37,774 bases of DNA from Lysinibacillus sphaericus (GCF_006864135.1 NZ_SADV01000036.1:1-37774); one strand, 5' to 3'; positions 1 through 8,116 are shown, numbered from the stretch's first letter. Notes: generated by a model not told the origin, from the sequence alone. Numbers and translations are program-made.

Positions 1-110
1 TTCGTGGTTGAAAACATTGTAACCAAGAGGAAAGAAAATGACCCCTTTTCTTTTTACACAATTATACGGACTCAATCCGAGAACCGCTGATAGAACTCGA
101 AACATCGCTG

Positions 111-280
111 ATTTTGGCTCTTTTTTCCATTACTTTGATTCTTTTATCCACGACTCCGGCTCTTCTTTCCACGAATTTGCTCTTCTATCCAAGATCCACG
201 TATTTGACTCTTCTATCCACGACTTTGATCCTTCTATCGTACACTAGCGTTCTATCCATTACTTTTGTCATCTAGCCGTC
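111..280. repeat. Degenerate 21-nt tandem array A
   Basis: Units such as ACTTTGATTCTTTTATCCACG repeat with a 21-nt period: 132-152, 153-173, a 27-nt variant at 174-200, then 201-221 and 222-242, with weaker copies on both sides. Because 21 is a multiple of three, the array keeps a reading frame open from 38 to 247. That frame has no ribosome binding site or recognisable protein and is not called a gene. The array lies beyond the terminator of the minus-strand lipoprotein gene. Arrays with the same period but other sequences occur near 8.0 kb and 34.0 kb. Confidence 0.7.
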
Positions 281-293
281 ACCTATGTTTCTA

Positions 294-329
294 CAAAAAA
301 AGTAGACTACTCACTTAAAGTAGCCTACT
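294..329 (-). terminator. Intrinsic terminator of the toast-rack lipoprotein gene
   Basis: On the minus strand the arms AGTAGGCTACT and AGTAGTCTACT form an 11-nt stem with one mismatch around a short loop. A run of seven T follows. It begins about 12 nt after the lipoprotein stop codon. Confidence 0.9.
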
Positions 330-340
330 AAAACTTTTCC

Positions 341-1057
341 TTATTTATCCAATTTGAAAGTAACGTCGCCTAATCCGATTTCTGAATTGACTTCTATTTT
401 TACATCTGATTTGTCATATGCTTCATTTACATAAACCCCTTCTCCTTTAGAAATGAGGCCATCAATACTTGATGTGCCGATGCCTTTTTCTGTCGTAAGC
501 TTTACCCCAACCTTTGACGGTAAAGTGACAGTAGTGTTCCCAACACCTGTTTCAATATTCGTTTCAAAGCTTTTTTTCCAATCGCCACCTAAATTTACTT
601 TAAGATCGCCAACACCCGTGTTAATATCTAATTTTTCAAGCTGCAACCCTTGTAGATCTATTTCTGCATCCGACGCTCCCGCTTCGATTGAGAGATCCAT
701 TGGAATATCTTCATTTAGTTTAATATCCCATATATTTTTTATTTTCCCTAAACGCACGTTTGTCGAGCCCTTATGATCAATCGATATTTTTCCTGTCTTG
801 CCACGTAGGTCATATTTTACTTTTGGAGCAAGTTTATCAATATTGTATTGAGCAGTACCTTCAATCCACTCCTTAGCACCTTTTTCTACTGTTATTTCTC
901 CAATTCCAAGTTGTAATTCAACATCTAACTTTTCTGCTTTATCCTTTTCTACTAAGATCGTTTCATCTTTGGTTTTACCTGGTACGACTGAGCTGCACCC
1001 CGTTAGCGCAATTAATGATGCACCTATTACCAAACCAAGTCCCATAAATTTTTTCAA
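341..1057 (-). CDS. Lipoprotein with toast-rack (LiaF/DUF4097-like) beta domain
   Basis: This is a 238-residue secreted lipoprotein. Residues 1-20 are a signal peptide ending in the lipobox LTGC, so Cys21 should be lipidated and anchor the protein on the outer face of the membrane. The rest is made of short alternating beta strands with repeated Gly-Val-Gly turns (GIGEITVEKG, GVGDLKVNLGG, GVGNTTVTL, GIGTSSI), typical of the toast-rack fold found in LiaF-type and DUF4097/DUF2154 proteins. Such proteins often sit with envelope-stress regulators, and here the gene lies just downstream of an ECF sigma/anti-sigma pair. It has its own ribosome binding site (GGGAGGAAATCAC before ATG). The 173-bp gap upstream holds the terminator of the anti-sigma gene, so it is probably transcribed separately. 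The exact ligand or partner cannot be told from the sequence. Confidence 0.8.
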   Translation of the reverse strand: MKKFMGLGLVIGASLIALTGCSSVVPGKTKDETILVEKDKAEKLDVELQLGIGEITVEKGAKEWIEGTAQYNIDKLAPKVKYDLRGKTGKISIDHKGSTNVRLGKIKNIWDIKLNEDIPMDLSIEAGASDAEIDLQGLQLEKLDINTGVGDLKVNLGGDWKKSFETNIETGVGNTTVTLPSKVGVKLTTEKGIGTSSIDGLISKGEGVYVNEAYDKSDVKIEVNSEIGLGDVTFKLDK

Positions 1058-1188
1058 TGTGATTTCCTCCCGCTATATAATATTCCAATAAATTCATTAT
1101 ATAGGAATTTTCATTTATAAAAACGACCCTCCGCTTTAAAATCTTCTAAGACCTAAGACGTAGTGAGCACCCCTTCCATGGATATGTC

Positions 1189-1224
1189 AAAAACCCCGTA
1201 TGAAAACATCATATTCATACAGGG
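1189..1224 (-). terminator. Intrinsic terminator of the sigma/anti-sigma operon
   Basis: Read on the minus strand, CCCTGTATGAA pairs with TTCATACGGGG (one G-T pair) around a small loop, followed by TTTTT. It starts a few bases after the stop codon of the putative anti-sigma gene. Confidence 0.85.
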
Positions 1225-1230
1225 TAGCTG

Positions 1231-2115
1231 TTAATAGGTGAAAATACGTGAATCATTATAGAGAATAGAAGTATTTCCTTCATGATCCAATGCATGTATC
1301 ACCAATTGAGAAGTAGCTATTTCTGAATTTAGAGGCACTGACATTAATTGCGTATCATTCGAATCAACTGCTTTCTCAATTCGCTCGGTCCCAGTGTCTA
1401 CTATTACTTTTTCAATATTATGATGGTTAAGTAATGGAATAACAAGATAGTGAATGTCTTTCAAATAAATAGAAACCATGGTGTCTACTTCGCTCTGTAT
1501 AAAATGATCCAATGCATAGCCTTTGCCATCATGCTTGAAAATTGCAATACCTTGAAAGCGATTCTCCGAAAAATAACCAATTCTATACTGTTGTATCGTT
1601 ATTGTATCATTCATTTTAACGGTATCCGGATGAAAAGGTCCAAGTTTTACAGTATTTTGAATTTCCGCTTCATTTTGTACGTAAATGCGGTACCCAATTC
1701 GTTCAGACATATTCCCCAAAATGGCAATTATGATGATGATACATAATAATACTCGCCAATACCATTTTTTCATAAATGCTACTATCGCAAAAATAAATAA
1801 GAACACAGAACTCACTAATCCTACTACCATCCATGGTCGTGCTAAGGCGCTATAGTCTTTCACCTTTCCAGACTTTTCTGGATAAAGATTTGAATCGATA
1901 ATTGCCGACGTCGTTGATTGGATATCATGTTGAAAAAGCATCAGCTTTAAGCCAATGATCAGACAAGCTGATACGACTGCTGTTAGGATAATTGGCATTA
2001 ACGGTGTTCGTCTCTTCGTTTTTTGATTGATTTTTTGAAACGTTTTTTCATGATTTTCATACGAGAAGTTACCTTCCTTATACATTTCGTTGATGGCATT
2101 ACGAATCCGATCCAT
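1231..2115 (-). CDS. Putative membrane anti-sigma factor
   Basis: A 294-residue membrane protein. About 38 cytosolic residues come first (many charged, NEMYKEGNFSYENHEKTFQKI). A transmembrane helix follows near residues 39-61, and two more lie near 92-138. The remaining ~155 residues should form an extracytoplasmic domain of mixed beta strands. The start codon lies 17 bp inside the end of the ECF sigma gene, so the two are translationally coupled. This arrangement is typical of a sigma factor and its membrane-bound inhibitor. No zinc-binding HxxxCxxC motif is visible, so the anti-sigma call rests on gene order and topology and not on a recognised domain. The long outer domain could sense an envelope signal. 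Confidence 0.6.
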   Translation of the reverse strand: MDRIRNAINEMYKEGNFSYENHEKTFQKINQKTKRRTPLMPIILTAVVSACLIIGLKLMLFQHDIQSTTSAIIDSNLYPEKSGKVKDYSALARPWMVVGLVSSVFLFIFAIVAFMKKWYWRVLLCIIIIIAILGNMSERIGYRIYVQNEAEIQNTVKLGPFHPDTVKMNDTITIQQYRIGYFSENRFQGIAIFKHDGKGYALDHFIQSEVDTMVSIYLKDIHYLVIPLLNHHNIEKVIVDTGTERIEKAVDSNDTQLMSVPLNSEIATSQLVIHALDHEGNTSILYNDSRIFTY

Positions 2116-2632
2116 ATTCGAACCCCTCCTCCAATAGCGTGATGCCCACCATTTGTCGCGCTCGCCTTAATCGTGTTTTGACCGTATTTTCTGGTAGCTT
2201 TAGCAATTCTGCAACGTCCTTTAAGGAAAAATCTGCAAAGTGAAATAGTAGTAGTACATCTTTGTATTTCGTCGGAAGTTTCTCAATCGATGCCACTAGC
2301 AATGCATCCGTCTCTCCCATCAATACTTCTTTTTCAGGATTATTGGAAAGGCTCTTGAATTTGCTCCAATAATCAATGACTTGTATTTTTTTATAACGCC
2401 AGCTTGAAAGATAACTGTGACAATTGTTAATCGCAATTCGATATAAATATGTTTTGATGGAAGCTTCTTCACGAAATTGCTCCATTTTTTCATAGTATTT
2501 AACAAATGTGTCTTGTACCAAATCTTCAGCTACTGTCCAATCTTTAACATATGTAAAGCATACGCGTAATAAATAATCCCCGTACATTGTCATGGCTCTA
2601 GATAAGTGAGCGTCCTTTTGTTCTTTTAACAT
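2099..2632 (-). CDS. ECF-type RNA polymerase sigma factor
   Basis: A 177-residue sigma-70 family protein of the extracytoplasmic function group. Region 2 is seen at LRVCFTYVKDWTVAEDLVQD and the following KYYEKMEQFR, the -10 recognition part. Region 4 holds a helix-turn-helix around SLKDVAELLKLPENTVKTRL. There is no region 3, as usual for this group. The chosen ATG at 2632 is preceded by AAAGGGGGCGAGCAA; a longer frame opening at 2686 has no ribosome binding site. The gene overlaps the downstream membrane protein by 17 bp and would be released from it on stimulus. A likely ECF-type promoter lies just upstream, which suggests autoregulation. The nearest named relative cannot be fixed from sequence alone. 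Confidence 0.92.
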   Translation of the reverse strand: MLKEQKDAHLSRAMTMYGDYLLRVCFTYVKDWTVAEDLVQDTFVKYYEKMEQFREEASIKTYLYRIAINNCHSYLSSWRYKKIQVIDYWSKFKSLSNNPEKEVLMGETDALLVASIEKLPTKYKDVLLLFHFADFSLKDVAELLKLPENTVKTRLRRARQMVGITLLEEGFEYGSDS

Positions 2633-2670
2633 TTGCTCGCCCCCTTTGCTTTTACAAAAAACATTTACAG

Positions 2671-2699
2671 TTAGACTGATGAACAATGAAAAAGTTTCA
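2671..2699 (-). promoter_or_regulatory. Candidate autoregulated ECF promoter
   Basis: On the minus strand TGAAAC (2694-2699) is followed after 17 nt by GTCTAA (2671-2676), about 40 nt before the sigma start. TGAAAC with a GTC-containing -10 resembles ECF promoters of the SigW/SigM type. Caution: the TGAAAC is also part of the 3' arm of the terminator of the preceding gene, so the match could be a by-product of that hairpin. Confidence 0.45.
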
Positions 2700-2728
2700 T
2701 GGGAAAATCAAATTTCTCCATGAAACTT
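2689..2728 (-). terminator. Intrinsic terminator of the SRPBCC gene
   Basis: A perfect 11-bp stem, AAGTTTCATGG (2692-2702) with CCATGAAACTT (2718-2728), ends in TTTTT on the minus strand. It separates the SRPBCC gene from the sigma gene and overlaps the candidate ECF -35 element. Confidence 0.85.
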
Positions 2729-2733
2729 ACATG

Positions 2734-3120
2734 TTAAAAGTTATCATTTCTCTCCACTAAAGCTTGTAAGTTAGCGAGAGAAGCCTCGTAGCCATTCGTA
2801 TTAAAAGTGACCATGGTGCCATTTTTTTCTTCCTCTAAGACAATAGCGATCAGTGTTTCTTCTATACCTAAGTAAAACGAAAACTCTCGATTTGGCGTTA
2901 CATTGTTAATCGTTAACACCATCGGTAATTTTTCCGCAAGCTGATTTTGTTCATTCGGCATAATCGTGAATATTATTTCTTCTCCTACCGCTAATTTTGG
3001 GATTTCCCAAGTTGAATCAGGAGCGTACCATTGCGTCAGCAACTGTTCCTCTGTGACAGCCCGCCAAACTGTTGCAATACTTGCATCAATCCAAATCGAA
3101 CTTTTTTCTTGATCCATCAT
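2734..3120 (-). CDS. SRPBCC (AHSA1/START-like) domain protein
   Basis: A 128-residue single-domain protein of the START-like SRPBCC superfamily, AHSA1 branch. Signs are the opening strand SSIWIDASIATVWRAVTEEQ, the WYAPDSTWEI segment, and the later strands GEEIIFTIM and NREFSFYLG. These folds form a hydrophobic cavity and bind small lipophilic ligands; the ligand here is unknown. It is slightly shorter than most AHSA1 proteins (about 140-160 residues). A GGAGG site sits six bases before the first of two consecutive ATG codons. It is flanked by a terminator and a long intergenic region, so it is probably monocistronic. Confidence 0.75.
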   Translation of the reverse strand: MMDQEKSSIWIDASIATVWRAVTEEQLLTQWYAPDSTWEIPKLAVGEEIIFTIMPNEQNQLAEKLPMVLTINNVTPNREFSFYLGIEETLIAIVLEEEKNGTMVTFNTNGYEASLANLQALVERNDNF

Positions 3121-3248
3121 CGCATTCCTCCGTTTGCTGAATTCGCGCTTTTTTCTATAACTTTATCCTATTATAGGAATAAATAACAGTTACAACTTTA
3201 ATTCTTTGTTTTTAGGTTTTGCTATGCTTTTCCGCAACAATCCAACAT

Positions 3249-3284
3249 AAAAAGCGTGTTTTGACAATTACTTGTTTAAAACAC
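3249..3284 (-). terminator. Terminator left from a decayed ABC permease gene
   Basis: On the minus strand GTGTTTT pairs with AAAACAC and runs into GCTTTTT. It lies about 20 bp downstream of the stop of the permease fragment, so the 3' end and terminator of that gene survive while the rest is lost. Confidence 0.6.
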
Positions 3285-3302
3285 ACTCTTTAAGGACTTT
3301 TC

Positions 3303-3423
3303 TTATGTTCTACGCATATAAGCACGAACGGTTAGTGGCGCAAAAATGATGACAACAATTGCAGCACCAATAAGTGAAGCTGACAAATCCCAGCCTAGCT
3401 CCCGAATCGCAAGCGGAACATTC
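3303..3423 (-). pseudogene. C-terminal fragment of an ABC-2 type permease
   Basis: Reading the minus strand from about 3423 to the TAA at 3303-3305 gives roughly 39 residues, including NVPLAIRELGWDLSASLIGA and the end LTVRAYMRRT. This looks like the last transmembrane helix and tail of an ABC-2 type exporter permease. Nothing upstream extends it: the frame is lost at once, so only the 3' remnant remains. It sits beside the protease/lipoprotein pair and marks a deletion or insertion boundary. Family assignment is by eye and moderately sure. Confidence 0.55.
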
Positions 3424-3516
3424 TAGAAAAAGGCGTGTTAGGCAGAATCTGACACGTTCTTTTCTTAGTTGAACTGCAGAATTTAAGTGGCGAAAGAAAT
3501 CGAAAAAATTCTCAAT

Positions 3517-3539
3517 AAAAAGGAGTGCCTATGCACTCC
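3517..3539 (-). terminator. Intrinsic terminator of the protease gene
   Basis: GGAGTGC and GCACTCC form a 7-bp stem with a 4-nt loop, followed on the minus strand by TTTTTATT. It lies about 70 bp beyond the protease stop codon. A weaker imperfect hairpin is present at 3434-3465. Confidence 0.85.
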
Positions 3540-3607
3540 TCACATTTAGATAAAATAATTATTTTAAGTAAAACAGTTAGCTCCGTTAGATAAATTATCA
3601 AAAGTGA

Positions 3608-4855
3608 TTAATTAGCAATTTTTATATTTGAATTGCTTGTATAAAGGGATGCGCTATAATAATTCAATCCATCCATTATATCTGTAAAATATCCATAAGA
3701 AGCATTTGAACCTACATGTACACCAGTTAAAGTATTTCCAGTTGTATTAGGACTGTAAACTGCTCCTCCACTATCACCATTTGTAGAATAGTTACCCGGA
3801 TTATCTGGAACTACTACAGAAACTTTTTTAATTTTATTATCATCCCAACCGTTAGTAATAGTTCCTTTTTGAATAACCCTACCACATTGTTTAGCTGTAT
3901 TTATTCCCGCGCGGCAAACTACTTGACTAAATGCAGGACTAGTGGGACTGGCAGCTATTAGTTTATTATCAAAAACTTCTGTTATACTATTGTCTGTTGA
4001 TATTCTAATACCATTAGTAGCATAACGACCTCCCGATAGAGTATTATCCATTATTTTCACTAAGCCAAAATCCAAATTTACACCTTGCGCTTGAGCATGC
4101 TGACGACCTACGTAATAGCTATTTTGGGTTACACGTCTGCCAGTCCCATCTGATGCTACTGTCCCACTAAAACAATGGGCTGCTGTAATTAAGAAATAGT
4201 TCCCATTTTTGATTGCTATCCCCGCTACAGAGCAATTACTACCATCAATTGCGATACCTGCACCTAAATTAGTCCAATTACCTTTTTGTGATTTGTTAAG
4301 TTGAATTGTTTCAAATTCCTTTTTTTCAAATTCCAAAATATCACCATATTTAAACCTTAATTTGACTAATAAATCTTCCTCTAAAGAATCATATGAAAAT
4401 TTTACTTTCTCTTCAAAAATATCTGATACTAAAGAAATAGTAGGTAAATTTCCCTCACTTCCATAGTAGTCTTTTATTTCTTGATAAATGATCATTTGTT
4501 GTTCAAATAAATCTTTATGCGTATATGTGCTTGCTTCCACTTCTATACCATTTGAACGAAGGTTCACCAATAGTTGTTGTAAATCTTGATTGGTAGAGAC
4601 TGCACTTTCTTTATATTTGAAATGAAGTCTTTCATTTTCATCAAAAAATAAATCACCAAAATCTTCTATATTAATAGTCATTTGTGTCATATTTGCTTTT
4701 TCAGTCAATTTGTTAAATAATTCTATTTGCGCCTCTTGTTTATAACTTATCTCCTCTGCATTAATTGCATGCTCGTTTGCAAAAGCTTGATTATTAAAAA
4801 CTAAAAGTATCATACAACAAATAAGAGCTGTTACTAAAGCAAATAATTTATTCAT
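3608..4855 (-). CDS. Secreted trypsin-like (S1, streptogrisin-type) serine protease with propeptide
   Basis: A 415-residue extracellular protease. The ATG at 4855 is chosen because AAAGGAG lies eight bases before it; an in-frame GTG three codons earlier sits on the Shine-Dalgarno itself. A signal peptide ends near NQAFA. About 170 residues of charged propeptide follow, then the S1 domain. Numbered from this ATG, the catalytic triad is His227 (LITAAHC), Asp262 (NLDFGLVKI) and Ser362 (NGDSGGAVY). Cys208/Cys228 and Cys314/Cys324 (CRAGINTAKQC) match the two disulfides of streptogrisin/alpha-lytic proteases, whose propeptides act as folding chaperones. Upstream, 38 bp away, is a small lipoprotein gene that may be cotranscribed. 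Both genes are more AT-rich than their neighbours and lie between gene remnants, which suggests acquisition by transfer. Confidence 0.88.
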   Translation of the reverse strand: MNKLFALVTALICCMILLVFNNQAFANEHAINAEEISYKQEAQIELFNKLTEKANMTQMTINIEDFGDLFFDENERLHFKYKESAVSTNQDLQQLLVNLRSNGIEVEASTYTHKDLFEQQMIIYQEIKDYYGSEGNLPTISLVSDIFEEKVKFSYDSLEEDLLVKLRFKYGDILEFEKKEFETIQLNKSQKGNWTNLGAGIAIDGSNCSVAGIAIKNGNYFLITAAHCFSGTVASDGTGRRVTQNSYYVGRQHAQAQGVNLDFGLVKIMDNTLSGGRYATNGIRISTDNSITEVFDNKLIAASPTSPAFSQVVCRAGINTAKQCGRVIQKGTITNGWDDNKIKKVSVVVPDNPGNYSTNGDSGGAVYSPNTTGNTLTGVHVGSNASYGYFTDIMDGLNYYSASLYTSNSNIKIAN

Positions 4856-4893
4856 TAAATACACTCCTTTCTAAAATTTTATTATCAAAATAT

Positions 4894-5313
4894 TTATTCA
4901 AAAGATTCAAGAAATTCTATCAACTCAGGGACAGCCTGACTATTCAATGCATACATAGCATCTGTATAAAAACGACCTACTTTCTCTGAAGGATAATACC
5001 ATAAATCAACGATTTTTTTTGAATTATCCTCAAATATAACTTCAATTTCGAATAAAGCTCCTTCGTCTGTATGTTTTTTCGAGGTTATACTAGCATTTTG
5101 CATAGCATTTTTAATGATATTAATTTCAGCCTCCTTATCAACTGTATGTGCACCTAACTCACGATTTACACCTTTACCAACTACAACTATCTTTTGAATC
5201 TCTCCCGCAAACTGAAAACTTTTTTCGGATTGTTTTTCTTCACTACAACTAACAAGAAGCAGTGAATTAAATGAAAAAGTTAGAAATAAAATCACAAGTG
5301 AAATTTTTTTCAT
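4894..5313 (-). CDS. Small secreted lipoprotein upstream of the protease
   Basis: A 139-residue protein with a signal peptide and lipobox LVSC (Cys23), so it is expected on the outer membrane leaflet. The mature part has a compact alpha/beta pattern: KIVVVGKGV, a helix EINIIKNAMQNAS, strands FEIEVIFEDNSKKIVDLWYY, and a closing helix AVPELIEFLESFE. No known domain is recognised. The start follows GGAGGATTATT. It is 38 bp upstream of the protease in the same direction with no terminator between, so the two probably form an operon. A role as protease inhibitor or chaperone is possible but has no direct support. Confidence 0.7.
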   Translation of the reverse strand: MKKISLVILFLTFSFNSLLLVSCSEEKQSEKSFQFAGEIQKIVVVGKGVNRELGAHTVDKEAEINIIKNAMQNASITSKKHTDEGALFEIEVIFEDNSKKIVDLWYYPSEKVGRFYTDAMYALNSQAVPELIEFLESFE

Positions 5314-5453
5314 AATAATCCTCCAAACGCTGGAATAATGTTGTTTCTATTATTAATTATAAAATTAGACGTAATTCTTGTTTAATTGTTACAAATTTCA
5401 CTTGTTTTAAACTTGCCCTAAATAGATATTGTAAAGGAACAACCTTGCTGTTC

Positions 5454-5735
5454 TTAAATAGATACATCAAAAGAACGATTTCCTTCACTTTGTTGAACAG
5501 AAGCATTTATAGGTGAGGTAGAAGTTTTTTGGGCTTCTGCTTTTAAAGCGTTCCAAGTTTCAATATATAACGTAATTCACCGCTACGTGCGTTTTCTGCT
5601 GGGTAGATGTAGCTGTCCATCCCTTATTTGGTGAAAAACTTGCCAATTCATTTCCACGATTATCTTTGATTTGCAAATAGTCGAGGAAATTACGTTGCAA
5701 AAACGGATGATAAACCAAATATATGAACTGAATGT
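5454..5735 (-). pseudogene. Frameshifted C-terminal remnant of an unidentified protein
   Basis: Three overlapping minus-strand frames each give protein-like text that joins into one C-terminus: FLDYLQIKDNRGNELASFSP, then MDSYIYPAENARSGELRYIL, then ETWNALKAEAQKTSTSPINA and a tail ending RSFDVSI before the TAA at 5454-5456. At least two frameshifts separate these pieces, and no start or upstream portion is left. The strand-rich text resembles the C-terminal domain of DUF4179/DUF5643-type anti-sigma-like membrane proteins, but that is only a resemblance. The fragment lies between the protease pair and the MFS gene. Confidence 0.6.
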
Positions 5736-5767
5736 GAACCGAATTTGGGTTTATTATTACTACGATA

Positions 5768-6973
5768 CTACAACGTTTTTGAACTAATCTTCGTATTTTG
5801 GGTCACCCTATATAAGTTCATTGCACCGAGAGCGACAAATATGGCTACTATGTCCAACGCCAATTGATAGCTTGAAAAAAAAGTTACTATGAATCCAAAT
5901 AACGAAGGGGCGATCACAATAAAAAACTGATTCAACGTCAAGGCTGCACTTACAGTGAGACCAACATAATGTGGATTCGATTGCTCTGTTACACAAGCGA
6001 TAAACAATGAATACCAGCCAAGTGCTACGAAGCCCAAGAAGAAACAACCTAATAGCATCAACAATTTCGCATGTAGCATAAGCGGCAATAGGACGATAAG
6101 AATAACTGCACTAGTCATTACGATCATTAATAAAAATTCCCGCTTCTGCGCAAAAAATTGGTCACTAATCCACGCAATGGCTACTCTTCCAATCATTCCA
6201 CCGATTAATACAAGGCTTAAATATTGCCCCGCCGCTGTTAAGGAATAACCGCCTTCTTGATGTAAATAACTCATAAAATGGGCAACGAGTATCATTTGTA
6301 AGGTCATCATCACAATTCCAACAATATAAATTGGATATAAATCTTTATTATTTTTAATAGCTTCGAGCTTCTCTTTAAATGTGACAGAGGTTGCAGCTAC
6401 TGCTACTCGATTTTTAGGCTCCTGATAAATCAGTAAAAAAAGCAGTCCCCCAGCAATAGCTACTATGCCTTGCACAAGATGCACCGATGGTAGGCTATGA
6501 TGATAGTACATATATGTGAGAATGGCTGATGCTAAAGCTCCACCGATTGGAATGCCTGTTTGTCGAATGCCAATAGCTAACCCGCGATGTTTGTCTGGAA
6601 ACCATTTCACAATTGCGGTGCTGCCCCCTGTTTGTGCACTTCCGTACCATACGCCTACAATTAATAATAAAAATAACAACACTGCATAATTATTGACCAA
6701 CATGAGAAGTAGCGCTGAAAATCCTAGTAAAATAGATCCCCACCCTATAATTTGTTTTTCCCCTCGTTTATCCATTAAATAGCCGAACAAAATCATCGAA
6801 AAAATTGGCCCAATATTTACAGCAGAAACGATAAAACCAGTTTGAAACGATGATAAACCCCATTCAATTTGATAAAATGTGGCAATTGGCCCCATGCCGT
6901 AAGTTACAAAAGTTGCCGCAGTTTGTGACAGTGTAGCTACTAATACAATGATCCATTTATAATATGTATTCAT
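5768..6973 (-). CDS. MFS transporter
   Basis: A 401-residue major facilitator with about 12 predicted transmembrane helices. The loop between helices 2 and 3 carries the MFS signature (GYLMDKRGEKQ), and the segment GGSTAIVKWFPDKHRGLAIG followed by IRQTGIPIGGALAS matches MFS members that take up anions or organic acids. The substrate cannot be deduced. The start follows GGAGGGAATTTA. The gene is divergent from a LysR-type regulator, with an inverted repeat between them, so it is probably that regulator's target. Confidence 0.85.
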   Translation of the reverse strand: MNTYYKWIIVLVATLSQTAATFVTYGMGPIATFYQIEWGLSSFQTGFIVSAVNIGPIFSMILFGYLMDKRGEKQIIGWGSILLGFSALLLMLVNNYAVLLFLLLIVGVWYGSAQTGGSTAIVKWFPDKHRGLAIGIRQTGIPIGGALASAILTYMYYHHSLPSVHLVQGIVAIAGGLLFLLIYQEPKNRVAVAATSVTFKEKLEAIKNNKDLYPIYIVGIVMMTLQMILVAHFMSYLHQEGGYSLTAAGQYLSLVLIGGMIGRVAIAWISDQFFAQKREFLLMIVMTSAVILIVLLPLMLHAKLLMLLGCFFLGFVALGWYSLFIACVTEQSNPHYVGLTVSAALTLNQFFIVIAPSLFGFIVTFFSSYQLALDIVAIFVALGAMNLYRVTQNTKISSKTL

Positions 6974-7000
6974 TAAATTCCCTCCAATGCTATTTCACTG

Positions 7001-7044
7001 ATTCATTGACTTTACGTATTTGAGTTTACGCTTGCTCAATGAAT
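7001..7044. promoter_or_regulatory. Inverted repeat between the MFS and LysR genes
   Basis: ATTCATTGA (7001-7009) and TCAATGAAT (7036-7044) form a perfect 9-bp inverted repeat with a 26-nt spacer, in the divergent promoter region. It is a candidate operator for the adjacent LysR protein. The spacing is longer than the classical T-N11-A box, so it may be two half-sites of a tetramer. A frame that runs through this region from 7020 is therefore unlikely to be coding. Confidence 0.45.
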
Positions 7045-7106
7045 GCGTAAAATGGAGGAAAATGATAGTAGCTATCAAAAAATTTTATAGGTGTGTGACT
7101 TCCAAC

Positions 7107-7982
7107 ATGAACATAGAAGAAATAGCATTAAAGATTGAAATTTTAGAGAGGCAAAATCTAAGTAAATCCGCTGAAATGACAAATTATACGCAATCTGCCT
7201 TAACCTCTAAAGTAAAGAAAATGGAGGCGGAAATTGGTCAGGAGGTGTTTAAACGTACACCGCAGGGGCTGAAGATTACAAATGTAGGGACACAATATTT
7301 AAAATTTCTAAAGCTTATGACACAGGAGTACGATGACTTTTTACAAGAGATTGGTTTAGCGCAAACGAAGACCAAAATTAGCCTTGGCACTTCCCATACA
7401 ACGATTAAAATTTATGGCGCATCCATAATGAATGCATTGCAGACAAATAATATTCCTTTAGATGTAGATTTCACTGTGGAATCTAGCACTTCCTTGAATG
7501 AAAAAATACATAATGCCGACATGGATTGTGCACTGACGAGTAATCCTATTAAACACTACCCTGATGTAAATTATGACATGATTGCATCAGAAACATTTGA
7601 AGTCATTTCGAACGATTCACATATTATTGATTTTGAGAAACGTTCGCCTGTCACACTCCTTGTGTTAAGTAGAGGCTGTATGTATACACGGGCGATGGCA
7701 GAGTGGTTAAAAATAAATCAAGTTCCATTTACGATGAAGGAAATAAAATCGGTCAGTAGTATCCTTGATTTCCTCCAAATAGACAATACAATTGCTGTAT
7801 TAAATACAAAACTAATTGACCTTTATAACTATTCCAACATTCACTATTATGATTTGCCGAAGTTAAATAAAGTGATCGAGACTGTCTTTATTTACAAGAA
7901 GAGCGAGAGTCAACAATCTTCTATTCTTCAATTAAAACATGTTATTGAATCGTTGTTGGAAGACCCTATTGAGCAAAGCTAG
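7107..7982 (+). CDS. LysR-family transcriptional regulator
   Basis: A 291-residue regulator. The N-terminal winged helix-turn-helix is seen at MNIEEIALKIEILERQNLSK and the following SAEMTNYTQSALTSKVKKME, with the typical EAEIGQEVFKRTPQGLKITN wing. The remainder is the periplasmic-binding-protein-like effector domain (for example ISLGTSHTTIKIY and the SVSSILDFLQIDNTIAVL segment). The start is uncertain. ATG 7107 gives the usual LysR N-terminus but has only a weak AGGTG upstream. ATG 7062 has a good GGAGG, but only three bases away, and would add 15 residues. It is divergent from the MFS gene and probably controls it and itself. Confidence 0.85.
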   Translation: MNIEEIALKIEILERQNLSKSAEMTNYTQSALTSKVKKMEAEIGQEVFKRTPQGLKITNVGTQYLKFLKLMTQEYDDFLQEIGLAQTKTKISLGTSHTTIKIYGASIMNALQTNNIPLDVDFTVESSTSLNEKIHNADMDCALTSNPIKHYPDVNYDMIASETFEVISNDSHIIDFEKRSPVTLLVLSRGCMYTRAMAEWLKINQVPFTMKEIKSVSSILDFLQIDNTIAVLNTKLIDLYNYSNIHYYDLPKLNKVIETVFIYKKSESQQSSILQLKHVIESLLEDPIEQS

Positions 7983-7998
7983 TTTGTTCAATAGGGTC
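7962..7998 (+). terminator. Strong hairpin across the LysR stop codon
   Basis: GACCCTATTGA (7962-7972) pairs perfectly with TCAATAGGGTC (7988-7998); the TAG stop lies in the loop. No T-run follows, so termination or 3'-end protection is inferred only. Confidence 0.5.
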
Positions 7999-8012
7999 TA
8001 AATCAATTTATC

Positions 8013-8116
8013 GGAATGATTTTATGAATTGTCGGAACAATTTTAGGATTTATCGGAACAATCATTAGATTTGTCGCTCTAATTTTTAGGTTTATCGCCC
8101 AACTTTTTATTTTATC
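8013..8116. repeat. Degenerate 21-nt tandem array B
   Basis: Five consecutive units are visible: GGAATGATTTTATGAATTGTC, GGAACAATTTTAGGATTTATC, GGAACAATCATTAGATTTGTC, GCTCTAATTTTTAGGTTTATC and a 20-nt fifth. It has the same 21-nt period as the array at 111-280 but an unrelated consensus. It lies between the convergent 3' ends of the LysR gene and the broken lactonase gene. Confidence 0.75.

Noticed and set aside
38..247. A 69-codon open frame on the plus strand
   Set aside because: It exists because the underlying 21-nt repeat keeps the frame open; it has no convincing protein composition or family.
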